64,000 bases of DNA from Myxococcales bacterium (lineage in GTDB: Bacteria; Myxococcota_A; Polyangia; Nannocystales; Nannocystaceae). Of the stretch, positions 1 to 10,000 are shown piece after piece (within the stretch, counting starts at the first letter, position 1; the number at the start of each line of letters is the position of its first letter). The stretch spans positions 1 through 64,000 of the forward strand of contig JACKDV010000015.1 in NCBI GenBank assembly GCA_020633315.1. Direction: 5' to 3'. The notes below the pieces were generated by a model. The model saw nothing but the letters and a program-made list of their open reading frames with translations, was not told the origin of the DNA and searched no databases. The position numbers were made by a program, and so were the translations under genes.

Positions 1-739
1 GCACGGGGTCGGGCTCCTGGGCCACGAGGTAGGCCGCGACGGCGGAGATCGAGGTCTCGGACTCGGGCGGCAGGCCGACCACCGCGGGGTGCAGGGTGGG
101 GGCGAAGGGCCAGCCGTCGGCGCGGTACAGATCGCCGGGCGAGACCGCGGGGGCGCTGGGCTCGATGGGGAGCGGGCGCGGGGTGGTGTCGCCGGCGACC
201 GGGGCCACGCTCTCGTCGCGGGCGTGGGTGAGCGAGGGATCGATGAGATCCTCGTAGGCGTTGTCGTGGGTGGCCTCGTGCAGCCATCGCATGCGCTCGG
301 CGGTGCCGAACAGCGAGGAGCGCAGGCCCTCGGCCCACGGGGCGCTCGAGCCCTGCAGCATCCAGTCGCCGCGGGTGCTGAGCGCCTCGTAGACGCTGCC
401 GGGGAACAGCGACAGCAGGCTGCCCACGAACACCAGGTTGATGGCGAGGGTGCGCAGCACCAGACGATCGAAGGCGGTGAGGACGGGACGCCGCAGGTCG
501 CCGCGCCGGCGTCGACGCCAGCGTGCCCACAGGTCCCAGCCCAGCGGCAGCACCGGGAAGCACAGGGTGCCGGCCACGATGCTCGCCCACACCGGGCCGT
601 CGCGGTGGGCGGCCAGGCTGGAGGCGATCCACACCCCGGCCAAGGGCAGGAGCACGGCGGCGAGGGCGAAGCCGATCTTGAGCAGCCAGCCCACGCCCCA
701 CAGCGCCCAACCCAGCTTGCTCCGCCCGCCCGTGACCAT
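1..739 (-). CDS. Partial membrane protein, possibly transglutaminase-related (3' end outside window)
   Basis: The reverse strand stays open from an ATG at 739 to the window edge, about 246 codons without a stop. The N-terminal third has two strongly hydrophobic segments (about residues 8-30 and 40-60), then a basic stretch with consecutive Arg and another hydrophobic helix near residue 90. This suggests an inner-membrane protein with its soluble part after residue 110. The last visible residues (SISAVAAYLVAQEPDP) resemble the helix that precedes transglutaminase-like domains in related bacterial proteins, but the catalytic part lies outside, so that assignment is inference. It is divergent from the lipoprotein gene starting at 795, and the 55-nt gap would hold both promoters. 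Confidence 0.6.
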   Translation of the reverse strand, partial: MVTGGRSKLGWALWGVGWLLKIGFALAAVLLPLAGVWIASSLAAHRDGPVWASIVAGTLCFPVLPLGWDLWARWRRRRRGDLRRPVLTAFDRLVLRTLAINLVFVGSLLSLFPGSVYEALSTRGDWMLQGSSAPWAEGLRSSLFGTAERMRWLHEATHDNAYEDLIDPSLTHARDESVAPVAGDTTPRPLPIEPSAPAVSPGDLYRADGWPFAPTLHPAVVGLPPESETSISAVAAYLVAQEPDPV

Positions 740-794
740 GGTGAATGCTTCCACATGCAGGGAGCCGGTGCCACCGTGGTAGCGTGGTGGCTCC

Positions 795-1193
795 ATGAGC
801 CGGACCGTCCTCCTCCCCTTGTTGCTGCTCGCCTCGATCGGCTCGGGCTGCGTGACCGACGAGATGGAGGGCGGCGAGGGCGACACCTCGGGCGGCGAGC
901 TCTCGCCGCAGTATCGCGCCTGCCAGGCCAGCGAGGACTGCGAGGACCCCACGCCGTTCTGCTTCACCCAGCTCGGCGTGTGCATGAAGGCGTGCGCGGT
1001 GGTCGACACCTGCCCCGAGGCGCCGCCCGAGGGCAGCGCGGCCCCGGTGTGCGCGCTGACGGAGTACGACGCCCAGCCCTACCAGGTGTGCCTGCTGCAG
1101 TGCGGTGACGCGGACGACTGCCCCGAGGGCATGGGGTGCGCGCCCGTGCCCGAGTGCCAGGACTGCGATGGCTCCGTCTGCCAGGTGCAGTAG
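795..1193 (+). CDS. Small Cys-rich lipoprotein, 132 aa
   Basis: It has a lipoprotein signal peptide: basic N-terminus, a Leu-rich core, and a lipobox ending at Cys19 (SIGSGC). After it comes an acidic Gly/Ser spacer, then a domain with 14 cysteines spaced as in small disulfide-rich extracellular modules (SEDCEDPTPFC, GDADDCPEGMGC). It is probably an outer-membrane lipoprotein stabilised by disulfides. The function is unknown. Similar short Cys-rich lipoproteins recur in this window (56952, 61378). The gene ends 34 nt before the M3 peptidase start at 1228, so the two could be co-transcribed. Confidence 0.8.
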   Translation: MSRTVLLPLLLLASIGSGCVTDEMEGGEGDTSGGELSPQYRACQASEDCEDPTPFCFTQLGVCMKACAVVDTCPEAPPEGSAAPVCALTEYDAQPYQVCLLQCGDADDCPEGMGCAPVPECQDCDGSVCQVQ

Positions 1194-1227
1194 CATCCGC
1201 CCGTCCCCGAAGACGCCGAGACCCCGC

Positions 1228-3465
1228 ATGCGCAAGACGACGATCCTCGAGCTCGCGATCTCACTGCTCTGCCTGTCCTCCTGCACCAAGCAGCCGGTCG
1301 CCGACACGACGGCGCCGGCGGTGTCGGTCGCCCCGGCGGCCGACGTGGCGCTGCTGGCCGAGTGGACCGGCCCCCACGGCGGGGTGCCGGCCTTCGATCG
1401 CATGGAGCTGGGCCAGCTCGAGCCCGCGACCAAGGCCGCGATGGACCAGCACCTGGCCGAGCTCGACGCGATCGCGGCCGACCCGGCGCCGCCCACCTTC
1501 GAGAACACCATCGTGGCGATGGAGCGCTCCGGCCGGGCGTACCAGCGGGTGGAGACCTACTACGGGATCTGGAGCAGCAACCTGAGCACGCCCGAGTTCC
1601 GCGAGATCGAGGGACGCCTGGCCCCGCTCGACTCGGAGTACCGCTCGAAGATCGTGCAGAACGAGGCGCTCTTTGCCCGGGTGAAGGCGGTGCACGACTC
1701 GCCGCAGCTGGCCTCGCTCGGCCCGGCCGAGCAGCGGCTGGTGAAGCTGGTCTACGATCGCTTCGCGCGGCGGGGAGCCACGCTCACGGGCGCGGACAAG
1801 GAGCGCTACGCCGCGATCGAGCGGCGCCTGGCCGAGCTGCACACCGTGTTCGGCAACAACGTGCTCGCCGACGAGGAGGGCACGGTGCACGTGCTCGAGG
1901 AGGCGCAGCTGGCCGGGCTGCCCGCGTCGCTGCGGGCCGCGGCGGCGGCCGAGGCCGAGGCCCGCGGCATGGCGGGCAAGTACGTGTTCACGAACACCCG
2001 CTCGTCGATGGACCCCTTCCTCACCTACGCCGAGGACCGCGGGCTGCGGGAGAAGGTGTGGCGCGCCTACTACGACCGCGGCGACAACGGGGACGAGCAC
2101 GACAACAACGCGATCATCACGGAGATCCTGCAGCTCCGCGACGAGCGGGTGGGGCTGCTCGGCTACGAGGACTACGCCACCTGGCGGCTGGAGGACCGCA
2201 TGGCCCAGACCCCCGAGCGGGCGATGGGCCTGATGAAGGCGGTGTGGCCGGCCGCGGTGGCGCGCGCTCGCGAGGAGATCGCCGACATGCAGGCGGTAGC
2301 CGATGCGGAGAAGGCCAAGATCACCATCGCGCCCTGGGACTACCGCTACTACGCCGAGAAGGTCCGCAAGGCGCGGTACGACCTCGACTCGGACGAGGTC
2401 AAGCAGTACCTGCAGCTCGACCGCCTGCGCGAGGCGATGTTCATGGTGGCGGGGCGGCTGTTCGGCTTCGCCTTCACCCCGGTGCCCGAGGGCAGCGTGC
2501 CGGTGTTCCACCCCGACGTGAAGGTGTGGGAGGTGACCGACGCGGCCACCGGCGAGCACGTGGGGCTGTGGTACCTCGATCCCTTCGCGCGGCCGGGCAA
2601 GCGCTCGGGGGCGTGGGCCTCCACCTACCGCGGCCACACCACCGTGCACGGCGGCAAGCAGACGGTGCTGTGCTCCAACAACTCCAACTTCATCAAGGGG
2701 GCGCCGGGCGAGCCCGTGCTGGTGTCGTGGGACGACGCGCAGACCTTCTTCCACGAGTTCGGCCACGCCCTGCACGCGCTGAGCTCCAACGTGGACTACC
2801 CCACCCTCAACGGGGGCGTGCGCGACTACACCGAGTTCCAGTCGCAATTGCTCGAGCGCTGGCTGATGACCGACGAGGTGATCGACGGCTACCTGCGCCA
2901 CCACGAGACGGGCGAGCCCATGCCCAAGGCGCTGGTGGAGAAGATCCGCCGCGCCGCCACCTTCAACCAGGGCTTCGGCACCACCGAGTACCTGGCCTCG
3001 GCCATCGTGGACCTGCAGCTGCACATGATCGATCCCAAGGGGCTCGACCCCGACGCCTTCGAGCGCCAGACGCTGGAGGAGCTGGGCATGCCCGAGGCCA
3101 TCGTCATGCGGCACCGCACCCCGCACTTCGGCCACGTGTTCTCGGGCGAGGGCTACTCGGCGGGCTACTACGGCTACCTGTGGGCCGACGTGCTCACCTC
3201 CGACGCGGCCGAGGTGTTCGCGGCGGCGCCGGGGGGCTTGTACGACGCCGAGGTGGCGAGCCGGCTGGTGGAGCACCTGTTCGCGCCACGCAACGCGGTC
3301 GATCCGGCGGAGGCCTACCGGGCGTTCCGCGGCGGGGACGCGACGATCGATGCGCTGATGCGCGACCGCGGCTTCGCGAGCGCGGCGGGCAAGGCGGGCA
3401 AGGCCGCGAAGGGCAAGGGCAAGGCGGGCAAGGTGGGCAAGGCCGCCGGGGCCAAGCAGGGATAG
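1228..3465 (+). CDS. M3-family zinc oligopeptidase (Dcp / oligopeptidase A type), lipoprotein
   Basis: 745 aa with the ATG at 1228. A longer upstream extension is open but would lack the signal peptide. The start gives a lipoprotein signal with Cys19 (LCLSSC), so the enzyme is probably anchored in the envelope. The zinc site is HEFGH at residues 509-513, with the third ligand Glu536 in DYTEFQSQ, matching the M3 pattern HExxH plus a downstream EF.SQ motif. Length and the helical N-terminal half (DPAPPTFENTIVAMERSG) fit peptidyl-dipeptidase Dcp or oligopeptidase A, which degrade short peptides; which of the two is not decidable. The C-terminus is an unusual Lys/Gly/Ala-rich tail of about 30 residues, likely disordered or envelope-binding. 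Confidence 0.95.
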   Translation: MRKTTILELAISLLCLSSCTKQPVADTTAPAVSVAPAADVALLAEWTGPHGGVPAFDRMELGQLEPATKAAMDQHLAELDAIAADPAPPTFENTIVAMERSGRAYQRVETYYGIWSSNLSTPEFREIEGRLAPLDSEYRSKIVQNEALFARVKAVHDSPQLASLGPAEQRLVKLVYDRFARRGATLTGADKERYAAIERRLAELHTVFGNNVLADEEGTVHVLEEAQLAGLPASLRAAAAAEAEARGMAGKYVFTNTRSSMDPFLTYAEDRGLREKVWRAYYDRGDNGDEHDNNAIITEILQLRDERVGLLGYEDYATWRLEDRMAQTPERAMGLMKAVWPAAVARAREEIADMQAVADAEKAKITIAPWDYRYYAEKVRKARYDLDSDEVKQYLQLDRLREAMFMVAGRLFGFAFTPVPEGSVPVFHPDVKVWEVTDAATGEHVGLWYLDPFARPGKRSGAWASTYRGHTTVHGGKQTVLCSNNSNFIKGAPGEPVLVSWDDAQTFFHEFGHALHALSSNVDYPTLNGGVRDYTEFQSQLLERWLMTDEVIDGYLRHHETGEPMPKALVEKIRRAATFNQGFGTTEYLASAIVDLQLHMIDPKGLDPDAFERQTLEELGMPEAIVMRHRTPHFGHVFSGEGYSAGYYGYLWADVLTSDAAEVFAAAPGGLYDAEVASRLVEHLFAPRNAVDPAEAYRAFRGGDATIDALMRDRGFASAAGKAGKAAKGKGKAGKVGKAAGAKQG

Positions 3466-3469
3466 CCGG

Positions 3470-3973
3470 CTACAGCTCCTTGGGCCGCAGCACCGTCTCG
3501 AAGCGCCAGTCCCCGCGCTCGACCGCCTCGCCCCAGCTCTGCGCTCCGATCTCCAGCAGCGCGGCGTTGCAGGTGGTCATGCGCACCCGGATGCCGCACA
3601 GCTCGAAGACCACCTCCTCCCAGCCGGGGTTGTGGCCGATGACCATGGCGGTGTCGATCTCGGGCGGCAGCTCGCGCAGCGCCTCGCGGACCTCGGGCGG
3701 ACCGGCCAGGTAGAGGGCGCGAGTGAAGGTGACGCGGGGCTCGCCGCCGAGGGCGCGCTCCATCTGGTCCCAGGTCTCGCGGGTGCGGCGGGCGTCGCTG
3801 CTCACGACCACCTGCGGCAGCCAACCAAGCTCGGCCAGCTTGGCCCCGATGAGCGGGGCGCTGCGGATCCCCCGAGGGTTGATCGGACGATCGTGATCGG
3901 TGGGAGCATCGGAGTACTGGTCGCTCTTGGCGTGACGGAGCACGATGAGCCGGCGCATCGGGGTCGTGGACAT
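3470..3973 (-). CDS. sixA: SixA-type phosphohistidine phosphatase
   Basis: 167 aa, histidine phosphatase superfamily. The catalytic RHAKSD motif (RHG signature) is near residue 13, SSDARRTRET supplies the second conserved Arg, and GHNPGWEE carries the second catalytic His. These are hallmarks of the SixA subgroup, which removes phosphate from histidine phosphotransfer domains, or from related phospho-His in other SixA homologues. The ATG at 3973 was chosen because it places RLIVLRHAKSD right at the N-terminus, as in the family. It is convergent with the M3 peptidase (4-nt gap) and divergent from the lipoprotein at 4067. The true substrate cannot be read from the sequence. Confidence 0.9.
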   Translation of the reverse strand: MSTTPMRRLIVLRHAKSDQYSDAPTDHDRPINPRGIRSAPLIGAKLAELGWLPQVVVSSDARRTRETWDQMERALGGEPRVTFTRALYLAGPPEVREALRELPPEIDTAMVIGHNPGWEEVVFELCGIRVRMTTCNAALLEIGAQSWGEAVERGDWRFETVLRPKEL

Positions 3974-4066
3974 TGGCAGCTCGCTCGGGGACAGCGTAAC
4001 GCGCTTCGTCTCGATCGGGGCGAGACGATGATTGACCCGCCGCGACGCTCCCGGCACTCTTGAACG

Positions 4067-5692
4067 ATGCGGATGGACTATGGAAGCGGGCTGCTCGTGA
4101 TCGCGATCGCAGGGATGGCCTGCGGGGACGGTGGGCGGCAGGACGAGCCGCCGCCGATCTGGACCGGGCTGTCGACCACCACGGCCACGGGCAGCGGTGG
4201 CAACACCGAGGAGGGCGACGAGACCGGTCAGAAGCTCGACGTGGGCTCGGGCGGCACGGGCAACGGCGGTGACACCAGCCCGCCCAACACCTGCGCCGAG
4301 GCGGCCAACGCCGAGTCCAACCAGGGCTGCGAGTTCTGGGCGGTCGACCTGCCCAATGCCTGGGCGGGGATCAACGGCAGCCCGGCGCCGGCCGACCAGC
4401 AGTTCGCGGTGGTGGTGGCCAACACCGCCTCCGACGCGCCGGCCAACGTGGAGGTGTTCGTGGCCGACTCGGCCAGCTCGATCGACTCGGCCTCGGTGCC
4501 GATCGGGCAGATCCACGAGTTCCGCCTGCCGCCGCTCAACCAGGCCCCGCGCGCCAACACCTACGACGGCCGCGCCTACCGGGTGGAGAGCGACGTGCCG
4601 ATCACCGCGTACCAGTTCAACCCGCTGGACAACACGGTGCAGGTGTTCTCCAACGACGCGTCCCTGCTGTTCCCCACCCCCGTGCTCGACACCGACTACA
4701 CCGCGGTCACCGGGGACTCGATCCTGCTGGGCACCGACCAGGAGCCGCAGGGCGACAACAGCGGGGCCTTCATCTCCATCGTGGCCACCGAGGACGGCAC
4801 CGCCGTGGACCTGTTCCCGAGCTGGGGGCTGTACCCCGGGGCGTCGCAGGGGGTGATGCTCGATCGCGGCATGGTGTTCACCGCGGTCTCGCTGGGTCCC
4901 AACATCTACCCGGGCTCGACCGGCGACGGCAACCTCAGCGGCAGCCGGGTGGTGGCGGACAAGCCGGTGGCCGTGTTCGCGGGCAACGTGGCCACCATCG
5001 AGCCCAACCCGGGGCAGTGCTGCGCCGACCACATCGAGCAGCAGATGCTGCCGCTGGTGGCGTGGGGCGATTCCTACGCAGCCGCGCCCCCGCCCGCGCC
5101 GGGGGGAGCCAGCGATGATCCGGCGGGCTACCGCATCACCGGCTCGTTCGACGGCACCACGCTCAGCTACTCGCCCGCGCCTCCGCCGGGGGCCCCCGCC
5201 AGCATCAACGCCGGCCAGACCGTGCGCTTCCAGACCAACCAGGCGTTCACGGTCACCAGCAACGACGAGGCGCGGCCGTTCGCGATCACGCAGTTCCTGC
5301 TGAGCAACCAGGCGATCTCCGGCGGCTTCTCGCGGCCGGGCGACCCCGCGATGATCTCGCTGCCCGCAGTCGAGCAGTTCCAGACCAGCTACATCTTCCT
5401 GGTGCCCGATGGCTACGCCACCAACTTCGTCACCGTGGTGCGGGTGTCCGGCACCGAGGTGAGCCGCGACGGGATCTCGGTGGCCGCCGCGGCCTGGAGA
5501 CCGCTGGGCACGCTGGGCGGGGTGAGCTACGAGTACGTGGCGCTGGCCGTGCCCACCGGCTCGCACTCGATCGAGTCGGAGGAGCCCTGCGGGATCATCT
5601 CGGTGGGCTACGACACCGACGTGAGCTACGGCTACCCGGGAGGCAGCGGGCTGCGGATCATCTCCGACCCGCCGCCGCCTCCGGCGGGGTAG
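4067..5692 (+). CDS. IgGFc-binding-type lipoprotein, 541 aa
   Basis: The lipoprotein signal is MRMDYGSGLLVIAIAGMAC (Cys19), followed by a Thr/Gly-rich spacer. From about residue 75 onward it matches the IgGFc-binding N-terminal fold, a repeated beta-rich module: FAVVVANTASDAPANVEVFV, VPITAYQFNPLDN, DKPVAVFAGNVA, CCADHIEQQMLP. In animals this domain is found in FCGBP; in bacteria it marks surface proteins of unknown ligand, common in Nannocystineae. There is no evidence of IgG binding here. It is probably a surface-exposed adhesive or structural lipoprotein. The 93-nt gap to the divergent sixA-like gene holds the promoter. Confidence 0.85.
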   Translation: MRMDYGSGLLVIAIAGMACGDGGRQDEPPPIWTGLSTTTATGSGGNTEEGDETGQKLDVGSGGTGNGGDTSPPNTCAEAANAESNQGCEFWAVDLPNAWAGINGSPAPADQQFAVVVANTASDAPANVEVFVADSASSIDSASVPIGQIHEFRLPPLNQAPRANTYDGRAYRVESDVPITAYQFNPLDNTVQVFSNDASLLFPTPVLDTDYTAVTGDSILLGTDQEPQGDNSGAFISIVATEDGTAVDLFPSWGLYPGASQGVMLDRGMVFTAVSLGPNIYPGSTGDGNLSGSRVVADKPVAVFAGNVATIEPNPGQCCADHIEQQMLPLVAWGDSYAAAPPPAPGGASDDPAGYRITGSFDGTTLSYSPAPPPGAPASINAGQTVRFQTNQAFTVTSNDEARPFAITQFLLSNQAISGGFSRPGDPAMISLPAVEQFQTSYIFLVPDGYATNFVTVVRVSGTEVSRDGISVAAAAWRPLGTLGGVSYEYVALAVPTGSHSIESEEPCGIISVGYDTDVSYGYPGGSGLRIISDPPPPPAG

Positions 5693-5721
5693 GGGTATGC
5701 TCGCGGGCTCCCCATGTGGAG

Positions 5722-5931
5722 TCAGTCGAGCCGCTCGATGCCCCGCCACCGTCGTCTGCTCTCGAGCAGGGACTCGTCGAGCCAGCTCCGAGATTCCAAC
5801 AGCACCCGATCGCAGAGGGTCCGCGCGGTCTCTCCATAGCGAGCGGCCTCGGGGTGGTCGGCGAGCGAGCCGATCACGCTGGTGCCGTCGGGAGCCTGGG
5901 TGATCGCGCGGACCTGGAGGCGCTCGATCAT
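5722..5931 (-). CDS. Small hypothetical protein, 69 aa
   Basis: ATG at 5931, stop at 5722, 30 nt downstream of the rhodanese lipoprotein and in the same direction, so probably the last gene of that transcript. Codon third positions are G/C-rich as in neighbours. The product is soluble, without signal or membrane segment, with an N-terminal beta-like strand (MIERLQVRAITQ) and a charged helical C-terminus rich in Arg, Glu and Leu. I do not recognise the family. It could be a short spurious frame, but position and composition favour a real small protein. Confidence 0.5.
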   Translation of the reverse strand: MIERLQVRAITQAPDGTSVIGSLADHPEAARYGETARTLCDRVLLESRSWLDESLLESRRRWRGIERLD

Positions 5932-5961
5932 GTCCTCAACGCTACCATGTTCCCGTCGGGC

Positions 5962-6987
5962 CTACGGCTCGACCGGGTTGCTCGGGTCGGCGCTCCACTC
6001 GGACCACGAGCCGTCGTAGAGCCGCACGTCGGCGTAGCCGAGCCAGGCCAGGGCCAGCCAGTCCACGGAGGCTCGACTGCCGGTCTGGCAGTAGGTGACC
6101 AGGGTCTGGCCGGCGGGAGGCTCTCCGTAGAGGGCGAGCAGCTCGGGCAGGGGCAGGAAGCGGCCGCCGTCGGCGAGGTTGCGGGTCCAGTCGACCGAGA
6201 GCGCGCCGGGGATGTGGCCGCCGTCGTACTCGCCCATGCTGCGCGCATCCACGAGGGTGACGCCGGGATCGTCGAGGTGATCGAGCACCCACTGCTGGTC
6301 GACCCGCAGGCCGTCGTCGATCGCGGTGGCGTAGCGGCTGGGCACGAGCGGCGTGGGCTCGGTGACGGTGGGGCGCCCCTGGGCCGCCCAGGGATCGAAG
6401 CCCCCGTCGAGCATCCACAGCGGGCCCTGGTGGCCGTAGTAGGCGAGGGTCCACAGCACGCGCGCGGGGTCGGTGCCGTTGTCGGCCCCATAGACGACCA
6501 CGGCGAGCTCGGGGGTGAGACCCGCAGCCTCGAGCACGGCGCGCGCCTCGGGCTCGGGGGCGACCTGGCCCGCGACGCCGTCCACGTTGGCCCGCAACGC
6601 AGTGGGATCGATGGGCACGGCGCCGGGCAGGTGGCTGGTCTCGAAGGCGGGGGCGATCCGGGTGTCGACGAGCATCAGGTCGTCGCTGCCGAGGAAGAGC
6701 TCGAGCTGGTCGGGCGAGATCACCCCGCGCAGGGGGATGCACTCGGCCTGCAGGGGCTCCACGCACAGCTCGGGGCTGGTGTCGTCGGTGGTGGCGGTGT
6801 CGGGCGGGTCGGCGGTCGAGCCGTCGCTCGCGCTGCCCGACTCGTCGATGTCGGTCGGGCCCCCGTCGGTCCCGTCGTGGCCGGGGCCCGTGGTGGCGTC
6901 GTCGCCCGCCGGTGCGCCATCGTCCCCACAGGCGGAGGCGAGCACGACGACGAGCGAGAGCACACGAGGAGCGAGGGACGAGCGCAT
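5962..6987 (-). CDS. Two-domain rhodanese (sulfurtransferase) lipoprotein
   Basis: 341 aa. Lipoprotein signal with Cys20 (LASAC), then a disordered Asp/Gly/Ser/Thr spacer to about residue 75. Two rhodanese domains follow (about 88-195 and 210-335). The second has the active-site loop TYCQTGSR with catalytic Cys300; the first has YGADNGT with Asp where Cys would be, so it is structural, as in thiosulfate and 3-mercaptopyruvate sulfurtransferases. The expected reaction is transfer of sulfane sulfur from thiosulfate or mercaptopyruvate to an acceptor such as cyanide or a thiol. Envelope location is less usual for this family and suggests detoxification or periplasmic sulfur handling, which is inference. 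Confidence 0.93.
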   Translation of the reverse strand: MRSSLAPRVLSLVVVLASACGDDGAPAGDDATTGPGHDGTDGGPTDIDESGSASDGSTADPPDTATTDDTSPELCVEPLQAECIPLRGVISPDQLELFLGSDDLMLVDTRIAPAFETSHLPGAVPIDPTALRANVDGVAGQVAPEPEARAVLEAAGLTPELAVVVYGADNGTDPARVLWTLAYYGHQGPLWMLDGGFDPWAAQGRPTVTEPTPLVPSRYATAIDDGLRVDQQWVLDHLDDPGVTLVDARSMGEYDGGHIPGALSVDWTRNLADGGRFLPLPELLALYGEPPAGQTLVTYCQTGSRASVDWLALAWLGYADVRLYDGSWSEWSADPSNPVEP

Positions 6988-7030
6988 GGGCGGGCAGCAT
7001 AGCCGCTGCCCGCGGCGGCGGGCGCGGGCG

Positions 7031-10000
7031 CTACGGGGTGTCGATCTGCACGACCTCGAGCCTGCCCAGGGAGATCAGCGCGAGCACGTCGAGCACCGAC
7101 ATCTCGAGGTGGCCGGCGCTGGCGGTGGTCCGACCCCAGGTGGGGTCGAGCTCGTGCCAGGCGGTGCCGTCGTGGTAGGCGACCCAGGCGTGGGCGACCA
7201 TCTCGTCGCCCGAGGCGGCCATGCCGTCGCGCACCTCGGCGGGCACGCCCACGGCTCGCAGCATGGTGACGGTGAGGGTGGCGTACTCGGAGCAGTCGCC
7301 CCGCCCGGCCTCGAGGATCTCCGCGCCGTCGAGGGTGCGGGGCGTGACCTCGTAGGTGAGGCGCTCGTGCACCCAGGCCGAGATCGCCTCGGCCGCCTGC
7401 CGCGGGGTGGCGCCCTTGGGGGCGATGGAGCGCGCCACCTTGCGCACCCGCGGGTCGTCGCTGCGCAGCATGGTGGTGTGCTTGGTGAGGCGCTCGCGCT
7501 CGTCCTCGTCGAGGGGGACGGGGCGCGGCTTGGCGGGCACCGGCGAGACGGTGAGGCGCACGCGGGTGGGCGAGAGCACCTCGGCCTCCACGCGCGGTGA
7601 GTCGGCCAGGGTGTCGCGCACGAAGGCCTCGGCGTCGGGCACCTCGATGAGGTAGCGCAGCGGAGCCTCGAGCTCCTCGGAGCGCACGCGCCGGGGCAGG
7701 GTGGCCGCGTTGACGGCCTCGGTGGAGGCGAGCCAGTCGTCGATCACCCGGCTGCGATCGCCGGGCGGGCGCAGGCGCAGGCCCACGCGCCCCTCGAGCA
7801 CGGCCATGTGATCGGCGGGGACCCAGCGGGCCTGCACGCGCAGATCGGTGACGATGCCCAGCAGCGGGGCCACGATGCGCAGGGTGGCCTTCTTGTCGAG
7901 GGGCAGGCCGCCCAGGCCGGGCAGGCGCTCGGCCGCGATGGCGCCGTCGAAGGTGCCGTGGCCCAGCCGTAGCTCGTCGCGCGAGGGCGGCGGGGGCTCG
8001 GGGCCGGCGGCGGAGCGATCGACGAGCGTGCACTCGCCCACCAGCAGGTAGCCCGAGCGCTCGCGATAGCACAGGCCACCGTGACGACGGCTGCGGCCGC
8101 GGCCGGGCGGGGTGCGGTGGGTACGAAGGGCCTTGCGCAAGCCCTCGTCGAGGGGGGCCACGGCCAGCCAGCGTCGCCACAGGTGGTCGCCGTCCTCGAG
8201 GTACCAGCCGAAGGCCACGCCGCGGGCGGACGCGAGCACGGGCAGCGGCGGCACGCGGGTGGCGTCGGGACCCTTGGCCTCGAGCTCCTCGTCGGTCCAC
8301 GAGTCGGCGCGGCCCAGGCCGTGGGCGAAGATGGTGATCGCGCCCTCGGGGAGCTGGGCCACGGCGGGGCCGATGTCGGCCACGCCCTGCTCGGACTCGA
8401 AGGCGCCCGCGTAGCGGAAGTGCAGGCCGCCCTCGTCGAGCACCACCTCCATCGAGGCGCCGCCCTCGGCCAGCGGCCAGGCGTGGCCCAGCGCCACCGC
8501 CTGCAGGGCCGCGCCGTCCTTCCAGCCCGCGGTGAGCCGCCCGAACTCGGGGTCGTCGGCGAGCGCGGGGCCCTCGTGGCGCAGCATCACCCGCTCCATG
8601 GCGTCGTCGGTGGAGAACACCCACAGGCGATCACCGAGGAACAGGTAGCGCTCGCTGTCGATGCTGATCCGCTCGGTGCTCGCGTCCACGATGCTGTAGC
8701 GCTCGAGCTCCATGTCGCCCACCCGCACGAGGGTGCGGACGCGCTCGGCCGCCACGTCGCTGGCCGAGGGGCCGTCGTCGTCGTCGTCGTCGGGGTAGAC
8801 CAGCGGGTGCAGGATGGCGGGCATGAGGCTCAGCGCCACGGGCACGATGCCCGCGGTGGTGGCCACCGACATCGGCAGCGACAGGCCCGCGTCGTCGCCG
8901 TGGGCCCGCTGCCCGAGCACCCGCAGCAGGGCCTCGCGATCGCTCACCCGCGCGGTGCACAGCCAGCCGTAGCCGTGCGCCGGCTGGGCGCACTCGATCG
9001 GCTTGGAGGCATCCAGGCCGCCGCTGCTGGACAGCGCCGCGAAGCCGCCCTCGCGCAGCACCCGGCTGGTCAGCTCGCTCAGGCGCGGGTCGATCGACTC
9101 GTCGCCGGTGGTGAGGCGCTCGACCACGTCGGCCACGGTGCTCGAGAACAAGCCGGGCGCGGCGAGGCGGGCGAAGGTCCAGTGACGCCCGGGGAGCAGC
9201 TCGGCCAGCCGGCGCTCTCGCAGCTCGTCCACGGAGCGCGGCGCGAGCTCGCGGCGGATCCGTTGGTCGTGCCAGCGGGCGGAGCGTCCGTCGTCGCCGG
9301 TGATCTCCGCGCTGGGATCGCGCACGAGCTCCACGCCGCGGGCGTGGTCCTCGGCGGTGCTCCGCAGCTCCTTGCGCAGCCGCTCGGCTCGCTCGGGGTC
9401 GTCGCCGTCGCGGACCTTGGCGACCGCGGCCTCGAGGCGGGGGCCGTCCTGGGGATCGAGGGTGGTGGCGAGGGCGACCGCGAGGATCTGCAGCCGCTCC
9501 TGCGCGGGCTCGTCGGCGGCGGGCGGCAGCGCGTCGAGGTGCGTGCGCAGGCGCTCGAGATCCTCGGGCCGGGCGCGATCGGAGAGCAGGAACGCGGCCT
9601 CGTTGACCAGCGAGCGATCGCCGGCGAGGGCCTCGTCGACCGCCGCGTCGGAGGCGAGCTCGGGGCGCAGGCGCAGGGCGGCCCAGGCCAGGGCGCGGTC
9701 GCGGAGGTCGGCGCTGGCGAGCAGGCGCTCGGACACGCGGCGCGCCGCGGGCAGGGGCAGCGCGCCGAGGGTCTCCACCAGGCCGCGCGTGGGCAGGTCG
9801 TCGCGGGTGAGGTAGTCGGGGGCCGAGACCGGGGGCGTGAGCGGGGTGCTGGCGATCGTGCGCAGGTCGGCTTCCACCCGGGTGGCGTGGGTGAGCACCG
9901 CCCGGCGGCCGAAGGCGTGGACGCGGGGGTCCTCGTCGAGCAGGGTCACCAGCGCCAGGCGTCGCGCGGTGGCGTGGCGCGGGCTCGTGCAGCGCAGCAG

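Noticed and set aside
3974..5749. Long minus-strand extension upstream of the SixA-type gene
   Set aside because: It overlaps the whole IgGFc-like gene in antisense and does not resemble a phosphatase; the ATG at 3973 fits the family N-terminus.
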